Of a stretch of 64,000 nt of DNA, positions 47,755 through 60,115 are shown piece after piece. The position numbers and the translations under genes were made by a program. Under the pieces are notes generated by a model that saw nothing but the letters and a program-made list of their open reading frames with translations, searched no databases and was not told the origin of the DNA. Position 1 is the stretch's first letter. Each line of letters starts with the position of its first letter. Origin of the DNA: Casuarina equisetifolia (taxonomy: Eukaryota; Streptophyta; Magnoliopsida; Fagales; Casuarinaceae); NCBI GenBank assembly GCA_028551475.1, contig CM052355.1, positions 2,046,001-2,110,000 of the forward strand. Reading direction: 5' to 3'.

Positions 47755-48744
47755 ACGAGGCTTCCCTGGGAAGGCACCACCATGAATAATATTTGGAAAT
47801 GCTCCAAAGTCTCATTGTTCTTTGAATCTTCTGTTTTCTGTTATCTTGTCGAACTCCATTGGAATTTCTTGGCTATCCTCCGAAACTGCAAAAGGCTTGC
47901 ACCATAAGAAATCCTCATGCAGTGTGTATAAAGCAGTGACCCGCTGCTCGCCACCCCATGCTCCATCATCCAAGCGCTATGTTTTGTATAAGCATAAAGC
48001 TTTCCTTCCAAGACCTTCAAACTTAGCGTTGATGGAGACTTCATTGATAGAGACTCCACGGGAAACCTATGAACTTGGAATTTCTTGATGGTGAGATTAA
48101 ATGCGAGGACAGTTTGCTAGTTTGGTATCTATTTAGTCATTCATCTCAACCAACCAATACATATTACCGATTAAGTAAGTCATCTTCCGATAAACAAAGG
48201 CACCACTGCAAGGCAATTCGTCTTCTACTTTTCTCCATGAATTTTCTTTCAGACTGTTCATGCAAATGTCACAGGCCGTATCACAGTACATCACGATATT
48301 TACAACCTTGTGATCATTGTTCACTGGATCGTACCCAATCCTGACATTTAATGTCTTCAAGGGAGAATCATAGGAATCTAGCTTTACCTGTGGTATCATC
48401 TTGTGTTTTCTAGTTGATGGATTCCAAATTACAATCCCCTCTTTGAAGTAGTAGTTGCAAATCAAGCTGTCGCAATGATTGTTATAGAACGACATCCATT
48501 TTGGAAAAGATGGTGGCCAGTCAACCTTCATGGGCTTGTCGAACTGACCCTTTGGTAAGGTTCACCAAGCAATACGGACCACATTCATCCTCCATGATAA
48601 GGATGCATTCACTACGGGGTTTCGATGGAGAGTTGAAGATGCTTCTTAATGAAATTTGGATCGTGGATTAGAGCGCGCCATGACTTCAAAATGCTATGAA
48701 AACGTACCAAAGACTTGACAGGAAGCCGAAGAAGTATTTCTGTT
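47755..48744 (-). pseudogene. F-box/FBA protein pseudogene 2
   Basis: The minus strand begins with STEILLRLPVKSLVRFHS and KSWRALIHDPNFIKKHLQ, a typical plant F-box. Two stops follow near 48617. The frame at 48531-48133 carries the FBA type-1 domain: IVIWNPSTRKHKMIPQVKL and IGYDPVNNDHKVVNIV. A further frame change leads to 48059-47841 (LEGKLYAYTKHSAWMMEHGV) and a C-terminal part ending near 47755. The ancestral protein would be an SCF substrate receptor. The F-box start, stops and frameshifts rule out a working product. Confidence 0.82.
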
Positions 48745-50477
48745 GAAGATTGACGTTGAACATTGCACACTTACTATGTTGCCATATTGGGTCCTAGAAT
48801 AAGGCTCAATATATTCTCTTATACGTTGGTGTAATTCTTTCCTTTCCTATCAATCCTTGTAAGAGAGTAATACAAGGGTTGTCTTATATAAATCTTACTC
48901 TTGTTTAGCCCCTTAGGTTAGAATGTTTATTATCACAGCCACATATTGAGAGTTTTATTCTCTACGGATTATATCTTGGTATGGCGGCTAGGTAAGTCAA
49001 AATTCAAAGAAGCAACGTATGTGTTTGAGAACCCGATTCAAAGTTTTCCTGGTTGCAGTGTAGTAAATCAAATTTAAAGTTCGTAAAATTGAAATTCAAA
49101 GATCCTTTCTTTTAATGAAAGGAGTTAGTAAAGGTTTTAATTTCAAAATAATTCAAATGAGTCTTCTATTTTTTCATGGTTTCTATTTTTATTAACTAAC
49201 ATTTACTCATAACCTATTTAATAGTACTAACTCATAACCTAGAACAATTGGGTTTTCGATTCCTAGATTCACTGAATTGTGTTCTTGACTCCCAAATTGT
49301 TTGGATTTTGCACTCCTAGTAGGAATGAGTTTGGACTTTCTTTTAAAGCTATCTCCTTTATTTAAAATTAAAACAGGCTTCGTAACATATCTCACTTAAA
49401 TAGGCCCAAATCTTGAGAGGCATCTTGACGAAATCTTGTTAACTGATTAACGCATATCATGGCTTCAAAATGTGGAAGCATTTTATGGGTAATCAGAGAA
49501 GTATCTTGGCAATCATGTCCTGTGGAAGACTCGGACATGGACAGACTCTACACCGTCTCCTTTTTCCAGCTTGCAGATCGTTCTGCCGGCCTAAATGGTG
49601 TTGAAATATAAGAAAAGGCAGGGCTTGTGTTAAGTCTGGGAGGTTGACACATTGGCTAAAGTTTCCTCAAAATAAAATCAAGAGAAAAGCGTTTAGAGTT
49701 TTGTGAGAAAGGGAAGATTCAAATCTTGAGTTTGTGTAGGCATCAATAGGCAAGATGACCCTTTGAACAGTTGATGTAAGACAAGGGTCTCTACAAAAGC
49801 TAAGTACCATGCCATTTCCCTCTTCTCCCCCTTCTCTTCATTCCCATAAACCAACAACCACAGTAACTCAAAAAGCAAGAACAGAATATGAGAAGTTGGG
49901 TAAGCAGATTAGTCGACGGACATCAAAGAGATCTCGCAACTACTGGTCTGTTAAATTCTTTCAACCACTCAGATGAAGAGAGAAACGACAGAGATGTATG
50001 TTTCTAAAATCCTAGCTTCGTACTACATAACTTTTCTAAAATTGTGTCAGAGCACCATCATGCATAGGATGAAGTCAAGAGCACCCGACTAAAACCACGT
50101 TTGAGAAGGAAAGAATTCTGGGCACCATCTTCTTCATGCAAACACACGAGCTTGCAAATGCCATGATGTTTATACAACGGTTTTCTAAGAAGAGGATGAA
50201 CCAAAAAATTTTAAGCTCGGATTTTGGTCATCAAAATCCACTGTTGTAGTCTTAGAAAAAAATGGCCAGGAAACAGAACAAAACTCAAATGCAGGGAAAA
50301 CTTAAGCCATACAAAATGGCTTTTATCTCTTCTTTCTTTTCTGCTTTTCGTTTCCACTTTCACCCCTTACTCTGCTGGGGAGGAGGAGATTTTCTCTGCC
50401 TCTTTTTGGCTATAAAAATGTATTCAAGTATGTGGGTGATGTGTTGAGATCAGGCAATTGCTGAAGTTGCTGAATTT
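48745..50477. other. Intergenic with LTR-like fragment, no gene seen
   Basis: 48770-49010 has a TATA-like TTATATAAATC and no recognised homologue. 49195-49340 resembles the LTR-like fragment at 34700-34880. 49440-50477 has only short frames. The 3' flank of the GART pseudogene starts at 50477. Confidence 0.5.
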
Positions 50478-53400
50478 TCAGTTCTGCCACCTGAACTCGC
50501 TTGGGTCTTCTTTGCTCCGTATGAGAGGGACACCATCTTCCCTCCATGTTATCCGCTCTTCACATAAGGCTTCCGTCACCTCCACATACAACTGATGCTC
50601 CTAAATAGAAATGAACACCAATAATTAAGTCGCAAGGAGTCCAACACAAATCAAAAGCTTATGCACCAGACTGTGTTTTTAATGTCCTAGAGAGGGTAAT
50701 TCCTTTACTTCCAAAGACAGGTCTGGGATTCAAACAATCATGGGTGGAAGATCTATGAGTTTAAAGGTTATTCTATCATTCAACGAGAATTTGCCAGAAT
50801 AATGTATTAGTATTGCTCGAATCATAGTACCTTAGAAAGAATTCCAACTGCAAGCTCCTCTGCAGTGTCATTAGCAAGGAGAGGGACGACATTTTGAGCA
50901 AGGATACACCCGGTGTCATAATGCTCGTCAACAAAATGAATTGTCAGCCTTAAGTATCTAGCCAAAGCACAGAGAAGAATACATAATAATATTCACACTT
51001 TTCTTCATATACACTTTAATACAGTAAGAGTTGAAAGAAAATTTGTTTAGATTGTATAGCATTAAAAGCTGCAATCTACCTTGCTCCATTTAGATTGAAG
51101 CAATGACTGCCTTATGCACCTTCATACCATAATATCCTTTGCCCCCAAAGGCTGGAAGTAGCAATGGATGGATGTTTACCATGGATCTGGGATAAGCACG
51201 AATCAACTCCACTGGTATAAGTTATAGATATTCCGCTAAAAGTATGAAGTCAGTAAAATTAAAGAAATCACTTCCCAGAAGCAAGCATCTTTTAACAACA
51301 ACTATTGATGAGGATATCACAGCCATCTTATATGGAATACTTTTTCATAACGCAATTCTAACACATTTTTCTTCTAACATTTCAACCCACCAGTCCATCC
51401 ATGTTGGTGACAAGCTTGCCAACTTCACTTTGGCTGTGGTGAAGTCTAACTACACCGTTATGGCCTAGAAGCTGCTTATGATATGAGTGGATGTCAGTAG
51501 GTACTGGGTAGGGTTTGCGTCAAGCAACAAGTAGCAGCCACAAGTCCCCCAGACAAACCTAATTAGATCTGCTAACAGTAAGAAAGTATGTATGAATGAC
51601 CTCTAGACATCACGCAAAGCATCCTATCCCCCTCACCCGCGGCAACAGACATCCAATGAACCAAGGATAATCAGGAAAAGAAAGTAACCTAGGCATCTGA
51701 TGGAAAAGCCAACTGTAGCAAACAAAATTAAAGGCAGCAGAAAAACTGGTAGCATATAAACATGCATTGTTAACAGTGTCAAAAGAATGCTATTCAAATA
51801 GACAAGATCAAGGTATATAGTGGCAGCACAGAAAAGAATGCACAATTGACAAGTAAGATTAAGAATTTAATCCATAAGGGCGCATCTCTAAGGATTGGCT
51901 ATGAGGAACGTCTTTGTTAATGGATAATATAACAGATTTCCTTTACATAATGAAAACTAGACCAGATGGTTTTTGTAGCAACAACTAATCTAGTTTTGGT
52001 TTATGCCTAGCTAACCCATTGCTAGGAAAAAATTATGACCCTTTTTATTAGTGAGTCCACCACATTATGATTCATCGTTAACAAGTTCCATAGGAAAAAA
52101 CAAATACAACCTAAGTAACTTCATTTTTAGGAGAAGAGGCTTGACCTAAGCATAGATACAAGACTGGTTGGTGAAAGTCCACCAGGTTCCTCAATAGTTT
52201 TGAGGAACAAAACAACTAGGATGCCTTTATCTCTTGCGTACTCGGCGCCTCCACAGCCTGCCACCAGAGAAAAATAACACATGAATCAGTATCAGATTCC
52301 AAAGAAAAGGTTTTTGCATTGTAGCACTACAGTACCAAATTTACTTTGCTTTCACATCTAATCGCCATGAGTTAGCAGGCATTACACATCATTCATGATA
52401 ACTTTCCCAACTAACTGCTCAGGCCATTAAATCGCTACAATTTGTAGTCAATCCCTGATTCAATATCAGGTATAAATGTCTTGGAAAAAGAGCAAAACAC
52501 TCTGAAGAATTAAACATATCCATCGGTATTATTAAAAACTTCCTAATTCCGACAAAAACTAGATAGGACAATCCTAAAAAGCACAAAATTACATTATGCT
52601 TCTGTTACAGGCTAACTTGGGCCAAGACAAGTGTGGGCTTTATAATATCAAGTCTTGGCTAGGAGGCAAAAGGGAAGACAATAAAAGAGAGCTTACGGGA
52701 GAAGGGCAGAACATTCTGGAGAGCAGAAATTTGGGCACTGTCTCGTGTGAAAGAGGCGTTTGGTGGCAACCTCCCATAGAAGTTGCAATCCGGTGTTCCG
52801 GTGGTGGCAGCCTCCCATAGAAGCTGTGTATGTGTTCCTATTTCCTTGTAGTGTTCTTTGTTGTGTAGTTATGTCTATGTGTTTCCAGTGAAGGTTGTGT
52901 GAGGAATCAGTGTGCTGTTAGTGTGGGTGTTGTGGAATGTTAGTTGAATTGTTGTGTAATCCTTATTGACTAATTGTTGTAATAGTTGGAGACTTGCCGT
53001 GGGTTGTTGTGATTATATGATTATGAGTTTGTGTGGGGTTATTTGTGGAGTGTAACCATTGGACGAGCAAGGAACCGTAGAAAACAGAACAAAAGTTATC
53101 CGTCTAACTCAGATCTAGGTCATAATCCAGATAGTTCGTTATCAAAGGATTTGTCTTGTAACAGCTTCCAGCATCTGATTACGTACTTCAGCAAAGCTAC
53201 ACTGGAAATTGGACTAATGTAGCATGAGAAACCATCCGCAAACCAATGGCCTAACCCAGGCTTGTTCCACACACCCAAAAAATAAAAAAATAAAAAATAA
53301 AAAATAAAATAAAGGAAGAGGAAACTATGGAATACCAACTTAAGGACAATTAAAATTTAGATTCATTCATGTTATGTCGACAAATATAAACGCTACTTGA

Positions 53401-53965
53401 GATTCGATTCTACTTTTCTCAATGCTAGTGAATCACAGGACATGATATACCTAATCAATTGCAGAGACAACAGTTCAAAAATCTTATCTTTCGAGTGGCA
53501 GAAGATTACCATTTTCTTTTCATGATAGGTCATAAGCAATTAAAAAAAAACGGTTTTGAAGCCAGAAGGGAAATCAAAGCTATACAAAGATAGAGAGAAA
53601 ACCGCGTCTATTTGTGACCAAAACAACAATGTCTCCATGAACTGATTCTTGAAGAGAAGCTTCATGAATGAACCTGAAGTTCGACCCGCCTCCGGAGACG
53701 AAAATGGCTAACTTTTTCCTTCTAACCTCGTTTTTCAAATCCCTCGCATGAGAAATAGAATCATCCTCTGCACTTTCACACTTCAATGTTTGCTTAGAAC
53801 ACAGCCTTTGCGGCATAAAAATTCTGCAGGAGACCTATTCGCGCCATTGAGGGAAAGATGCTGAAGAAAGAGGCGGCGACGTCGCCAAAAATGGCTTTTT
53901 GGTATTTCGAACCGTTGGGAACGTTGGGTTTGAGCAAAACCCAAAGAGCGAGCTTCCGGTTTCAT
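50478..53965 (-). pseudogene. Phosphoribosylglycinamide formyltransferase (GART, PUR3 type), unprocessed pseudogene
   Basis: Five exons are readable on the minus strand. E1 (53965-53603) has KKLAIFVSGGGSNFRFIHEA. E2 (from 52257 to about 52130) has GCGGAEYARDKGILVV. E3 (about 51250-51080) has IPVELIRAYPRSMVNIHP and LLPAFGGKGYYGMKVHKAVI. E4 (50957-50831) has LTIHFVDEHYDTGCILAQ and LLANDTAEELA. E5 (50600-50478) has EHQLYVEVTEALCEERITW and REDGVPLIRS. The enzyme transfers a formyl group to GAR in plastid purine synthesis. The Asn/His of NIHP and the Asp of the VDEHYDTG segment are kept. A frame break after the presumed transit peptide, a stop near the end of E2, TAA in place of Lys in E3, and another stop before the E3 donor disable it. 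Kept introns show duplication of genomic DNA. A solo LTR lies in intron 1. Confidence 0.88.
52603..53163 (+). mobile_element. Solo LTR, 561 bp, TSD GCTTC
   Basis: The LTR starts TGTTACAGGC and ends CTTGTAACA, and is flanked by GCTTC at 52598-52602 and 53164-53168. A TATA-like GGCTTTATAATATC lies at about 52634. It sits in intron 1 of the GART pseudogene, opposite to the gene's direction if the TATA-like site is real. Confidence 0.9.
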
Positions 53966-56234
53966 TGAAACACAGATCAAAACACTTCGAACTGGGTTTT
54001 GATTACTTCCCCAACACCCCACCCACACCCACCCCCCCCAACACCGGCTGTCGCAACAGAGTAAAGGCAAATAAAGGAGAGTGGTTCAGGCCATCAAACG
54101 ACGTCCTGGTAAGGTATTAAAAGAAATTGAAAAGGTGATTATTTCTATAAAATCCCAATAAGTTCGTATAAACGAAAATCAATGCTTGTTTAAAATCTGT
54201 TAAAAAGGGAGTTTAACCTAGTATCACAATATCAAAATCTAATTTTGAATAAATATTTATTATATCGATTCTAAATTTTTATAAAAAATATTTTTTGTCA
54301 TTACGACAAAAAACATGTTAAAGATACTATGAAAATCTTATAAAATTATTCTTCCAGTTATATGTTCTTTTATGTGAATTTTTTTTTTTAACAAGTTGGT
54401 TTTAGAAAAATAATAAATTTTTTAAATAAAATCAAATAACAACTAATACTTTTGTCCTACACATAATAATTCAAGCATAAATATTAGAAATCTTTACTTT
54501 AAGCGTATTTAAACAACTAAAAATCTCAATCTAAATGATTAGAGTTTAAGACATTTCAATTTTCTAAAGCAATGATATAATATAAAATATAAAGTATATT
54601 ACCAATCAATGCCCATATTGATTTTGCTCACTATAGTTATATTAATTAATAGAATTGTTTGTCTACTTAGAATTTTTATGAGACAACCGAAAATAATGAA
54701 AAACAGGTGAACATGTTTTTCCCAAAGAGATAGAAGCATAACCCTACGTTGGGTGTGGTGCTAGACCCATATTATCTATGTATTGGATGTCGGCCGATCT
54801 ATCTATGCAGTAAATGGGCCTGGCCCAATATAGGAAGCCCCATAACCCATTTTATAGTTTGTCAAAACAAGCAAATCTCCAGTTTTGAACAGCTCCCAAT
54901 GTGTTGCAGAACCGTTAAGAAAAGGGGCGGATTTTCAAAATTAGAAGGGCTTATTGATATATATGAATAAGATACGTGCAAATGAAGATGTTAGGCAAGT
55001 AAAATTAAAACTAATTTGTCTTTTTGTGCTTGTTTCTTCCACTTTGTCATTTCCAAAACTGTGTTTATACTCGGCATAAATAACGTTTACAAGTTTAAAC
55101 TCAATAGATATTAAATCATTCCATTATACCCTTCATCTAATTGTTATGAGCTATTTGGATAATTAGAACTCTAAAAATATTGAGGGAGCAAGAAAGAAGA
55201 AAACGGAGGAAGAGAAAAAGAAAAATTAATATGAGTAAGCTATACTTGTATCATTCTTGCTGAATGTAAATTTATGTATAATTTTGTATATAAAGAAATA
55301 AGGATAGGGAAAGGGAAGGATTTTTTTTTTTAATCTTTCTTTTGCGACAATGGATTGAGATCAATTTTACATCAATGCTTAATTGTCCACTTTGTCTTAC
55401 TAAAGGACTACATGAAGTGCTAAGTTGGGTTTCAATTTTGTGTTATAAGAAAAAACCAATTAGTATGCCAAGATTTAAATGAAAGCACATCGGATTTGAG
55501 TTTAAGGATTCAAGGCCCATGATGATGACCATAATTCTAACTCAAAAACTAATCACACCAACGATGGCAAGAAAAGGTTAGCAATACTTGGACATGATTG
55601 AAGGCTAATTTTAGGATGGCTAGGGCATGAGAATCAACCCTTGCCAATGTACTACTCTTGTTCTTAGGAAATGAAAATATACTACTATCAAAAAAAGGAA
55701 TTGTAAGACCTACTATAAACAAAAAAAAAATTGTAAAACTTGCATCAAGAAAAATGAATTTATTTAAACTCTAAAATAGGGAGAAAGAAAGGTCTTATGC
55801 ATTCTCCATGGCTATATTAGAAGAGGAAATTTTAACATCCTAGGAAATCATGTCACTTTACTATATTATTTGTTTAATTGTTTATAAAATCATAATTATT
55901 TACATAAAAATAACAAAAAATATTTGTGTAAATTAATATTTGAGACTTTGGTTACATATAAAATTATGTTAAAAATATGAAAAAATAAAATCGAAAAAAA
56001 TGCACCACTTGCTCAATCAATGTATTTTTTTTGTTTTCTTTATTGAGGTCACATGTTAAAAAAAAAATTTTGTTTACTCTTTCATCTTATTTTCTTTTTC
56101 ATTGACTTCAAATTAGGAAGAATGAAGAATGTGCATTATTAACAACACTTTGTTAAATGCAAATTTTATTGAGATTAACAAATGTGGTAATTACTGTGTG
56201 AATTATTTGGATAGTTGAGTTTCTTTGAGATCTT
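53966..56234. other. Intergenic, with dispersed repeats
   Basis: A cytosine run lies at 54033-54040 in the presumed GART 5' region. 55345-55630 and 55680-56000 are diverged partners of 45050-45330 and 47140-47470. The rest is AT-rich with no gene. Confidence 0.55.
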
Positions 56235-56640
56235 GGCATCAATGTTTGTATGTCAATTCCTTTGTTTTGTGCCAATGAAACAACTCAACATATAGTAGCT
56301 AATCTTGTCTTTCACCAACATGCAAAGCATGTTAAATTAAGTTGTTATTGTATACAGGAAAAGCTACTCAGTGTATTAACCACTATACATTATGTGAGGT
56401 CTTATAAACAATTAGCCAACAACTTTACAAAACCACTTGGAAGAAGGCAACATTGTCATTTACTGTCCAAACTTGAAGTATTTGATTTATACAAATCAAA
56501 TATTTTCTAGCTTGAGGGAAATTATTATGATCCTAAGTCCATTGGGCTTGCTTGTATTTTGTCAAATTGTTTATTTATTTTCTTCTTTACGTCATCTTAT
56601 ATATAAGAGGGACACTATATTATCTTAATAACTTTATATG
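56235..56640 (+). mobile_element. Ty1/copia RNase H C-terminal remnant with LTR trace
   Basis: The frame at 56250-56510 has ANETTQHIVANLVFHQHAKH, VRSYKQLANNFTKPLGRRQ and LLSKLEVFDLY. This is the copia RNase H tail (xNxxAxxIAxNPVFHxRTKHIE, ADxFTKPL). A purine-like TTGAGGGA follows at 56512, then about 130 bp that may be the beginning of a decayed LTR, with a TATATATAAGAG site. Several catalytic-region residues are altered. Confidence 0.75.
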
Positions 56641-57866
56641 CTAGTAGAGCCTATAGCTATTTTCCTTAACCTTGTTTGTGTAGGTTCTATCTAATTACTA
56701 GATTGTTGGTTGCCTTCAACCACATCTATGCACTTATTGTAAGCTTTTCACATTGGTTTTGTTTATTATTCCATGGGCTAGGAATGTGCTTGAAGATTTG
56801 GATTAGCCTATGTTATACTTGATTACAAGTTGGTTTTACACTCAAATATTTGTTAGTTGAGGACTGGGGGAGGGGCTAGTGAATGTTCTAAATCATTGTA
56901 TTCATTAAGATATGACTGATAAGTCTCACACTACTAAAATATATATCAAGAGTCTTGTTTATATGATAATAAGTTTCAGCTACTCTTAAGTCAACTTTTT
57001 GGTTGGATAATGAATCTTTTAACATAGTGTTGGACCAAAATCCTTTTAACACTCCTATAAGCTCTCATTGATTTGAGTTCACACATTGCCTCTTAATGTC
57101 ACACCATAGTGGTTTGATAATTTAACCATTATGCTAAAACAATGTGTTAAAATGTAGCCAATAAATCCCACATTGCAAAGGAATATATTAAAAATTTTAT
57201 TTATATGATAATAGATTCCACCAATTCTTAAATCAACTTTTAGGTTAAATAATGAGCCTTTAGTATTGACCTTGAAATTTTCACTTAGTTATTTCTTTCA
57301 ATCAAGCCTTTGGTCAATCCATTAGAGATCCTTTGAATCTTAAGGGTTTCCATTATAAATGGCATCAGTTTTTCAATAGAATCAATCGAGCAATTTTTTA
57401 ATAAAACCAACAAAGTAGCTATTCTATTTTTATGGGTTTTAATAGTGCTAATATTTCATGGATTTGCAAATTTGGATGTCATTTTCTCCTCATTGTTAAG
57501 GCAACAATTTAGCTTTTTTTTTTTTGCATTTGAGTGAAATTAGAAGTATTTCATAGCTAAGTTTTAAATTCTAGTTTTTTGCAAGTGTAAATAGTTTAAC
57601 CTAATGCCAAAGGAACAACTACTACCTCAGAATATAACATCAATGAAGAAACTTTGTGATGCTATCCACCAACTAAAGTTGAGGTATGAACACGGACAAT
57701 TCTTCAAAAAGATTGAATCCAATTAGGTTAAAGTTAAAAAATTTGCATTTATTTGGAATAAAATCATGGTAACATTCAAGGAAGAAGATTTTAATAAGTT
57801 ATTAAGAGCAAGAGTTTTTGGAATTACCACCTAATTGTTGGAACATAAGGGTCATTCAATGGATGC
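56641..57866. other. Unassigned sequence with a short internal duplication
   Basis: 56925-57025 and 57165-57265 are diverged direct copies sharing TTATATGATAATA, AGTCAACTTTTWGGTT and AATGARYCTTT-like blocks. 57601-57866 begins the unidentified region also seen after the second gap. No gene. Confidence 0.5.
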
Positions 57867-59984
57867 GTTGTCCTCCACAATGAGTTACTATTTACTCTGA
57901 GTTAGGCCATAGAGTTGGCCAACTAGAATGATTGTTCACTTTGGTTAAAGATATGCAACAATGAATATTAATGGTGTGCTATGATTGAAGTTTATGATAA
58001 CATTAAGTATTTGCTTTTCAAAATGCTTAAATATGGCATACGTAAATACCAAATCATTGAAAATTTGTTCCTAGAGATAGATAACATGATTCAAATTCAG
58101 AATTTAATATAAGTATACAAGATGGTAGTGCTAAAAATACTTCACGTTAAGTTAATATCGCTTCTTAAGCTTTTGAAACAACCAGCAAAAAAAAAGAGAA
58201 AAAAAAAAACTAAGTGAGACAATGAATATATATTAAGCCTTGCATGAACAAATTGGTTACAAAATATCCAAGGGTGAACAAATCCACTAAACAATTAGGA
58301 ATAGAAGATCTTGCACCTCATGACTTGAAAAATGATGCAAGGTTGCTTTTTGAGAATGAAGTTGAGTTCCTTGATGTTGATAAGGCTAGTTTTGATAAGC
58401 AAGTATGGTGTTTATATATTATTCTTACTTCTAAAGATTCAATGCACAATATCCCAAGGAATCTGGAGGTATGAACATGCCCCACGCTCTAGTTAGTGAG
58501 AAAATGATGGCTTTTAGTGTTCTCACACCTTACTATAATGAATACCTCATCTATGGCCTAGGGAATCTTCACAAGGAAAAATGAAGATGCCATTTCTACC
58601 CTATTCCATTTGTAGAAGATCTGTAAAGATGAAGAGCAAAATTTTTAAGAATGGATGTCGAGAAAGGGTTTATAGGATGTCGATCATTGCATGGTCCTTG
58701 GAAGTGACTTTTGATAAAGTTTGTCTCATATTATGGGGTTTTTAATGTCTACAGCAAGTTGAGATATTTTTCATTTGTCATGGATGTGGCAATGTTAACA
58801 ACTAATTGTCTCTCTTGGTGTACAACCAATTAATGTTTATTGTTATGAAAGTATGTAACAAAAATACATTTGAGTCATTAGGAGGATTTATCTTGGGAGA
58901 AAGTAAGGACTAAATTGAAATACTTGTGTAGTGGATATTTCCATGAAGGCTAATACTCTTTGCTAGATTTTCTCATTGGGGGTTGAGTTGATGGCTTAGT
59001 TGGATTATGATCAACATGTCCTCTAGATTCTTCATTAACTATAGTTATAGGAATTACTTCACTTGCTACATCTTCAAGTGAAATGCACATTTGAATATTG
59101 TTCCTTCGAAGAAACAGAAGGAATAAAAAAAGAAAAGAATATCATAGTAAAAGTGATCTGCGAATCTCTAAGATAAGGTTTTCTTCTCAAAGCAAAGCAA
59201 GGATGTAGTTCATCTATCATGAGCTGGAGCATGGGCTTATGGGCAAGATATAGCTTTATATAAACTATTCTACTAGTTCCGATGATAGTAGCCATCCAAT
59301 TTGTGGGTTTGTTGCAAAAACAATTGCATATGGTTTAGTTTTTAAGGTTACTATAAAAGCTCAGCATTTTCAACGAAGAGGGCTATCATTGCATAGTCCT
59401 TGGAAGTGGCTTTTGATAAAGTTTGTCTCATAAGTTTCAAATGTATACAACAAGTTGAGATATTTTTCATATGTCATGGATATGGCAATGTTGATAGCTG
59501 ATTAGCTCATCTTGGTACACAACCAATTAATATTTATTGTTATTAAAGCCTATAATAAAAATACATTAAGTCATTGAAAGGATTTATCTTATGAGAAACT
59601 ATGGACTAAATTGAATAAATACTTGCTTTAATTTTTATGAATCCTTAATGAATCCTTGCCTTTGTGTACCATGGAGGTTTTCAAGCCTGCAATTAGGCTA
59701 CTAGCAGTTACACTTGAACCTACTATAAAGTTATAAATGTTTGTGCATACTACACAACGAGGGCCAATGGGTGGCTACTAAGCCCATGGACACTAATGCT
59801 TAGTTATTGTCAAGGAATATAGAATGCACCCTTGCCATCAACTTAAGCTTTTGGAAAAGTGGTAGGTGCCGAAGGTCCCAACAATATATGTTTCTTTAGA
59901 TGCCTTATCCCTTGAGGTTCAAACTATTTTATGCCATTATTTTCATGTTGCTACTAAAAAGAGATCAAAAAGGCACTTGATTAA
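57867..59984 (+). repeat. Direct duplication flanking the second gap, copy 1
   Basis: This matches 61883-64000 over 2118 bp with no length change. By eye the only difference I find is one base near 59117 (G here, A at 63133). The pairing ends only because gap and window edge are reached. Confidence 0.95.
58244..58474 (+). pseudogene. Unidentified ORF, possibly retroelement-derived (copy 1)
   Basis: A 76-residue frame includes LGIEDLAPHDLKNDARLLFE, with surrounding sequence full of stops. I do not recognise it. Gag or pol of an old retroelement is possible but not shown. Nearby 58675-58930 and 59385-59625 are diverged direct copies of each other. Confidence 0.3.
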
Positions 59985-60115
59985 GTGCCCATTGTGCACG
60001 ACCCAGTTGCTATGCACGTGATCCGGGTACAGCCCAGCCCATGCACACATACCAAACCCATTCACTAGCACATGACCCAGACCCGTGAGCCTGAGGCCCA
60101 GTCCAGAACCAGCCT
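58475..60115. other. Unidentified sequence with an internal direct repeat and a GACCCAG-rich segment
   Basis: 58675-58930 and 59385-59625 share TCCTTGGAAGTGRCTTTTGA and AAGTTGAGATATTTTTCAT. 60000-60115 contains several CCCAG/GACCCAG words similar in style to the minisatellite in the copia LTR at 5261-5405. No gene is supported. Confidence 0.5.

Noticed and set aside
50224..50447. Two overlapping plus-strand frames of about 60 residues
   Set aside because: No recognisable motif; they lie antisense in the 3' flank of the GART pseudogene.
53783..54070. Minus-strand frame as a separate gene
   Set aside because: Its C-terminal part is the out-of-frame N-terminal region of GART exon 1; the rest translates the C-rich 5' flank.
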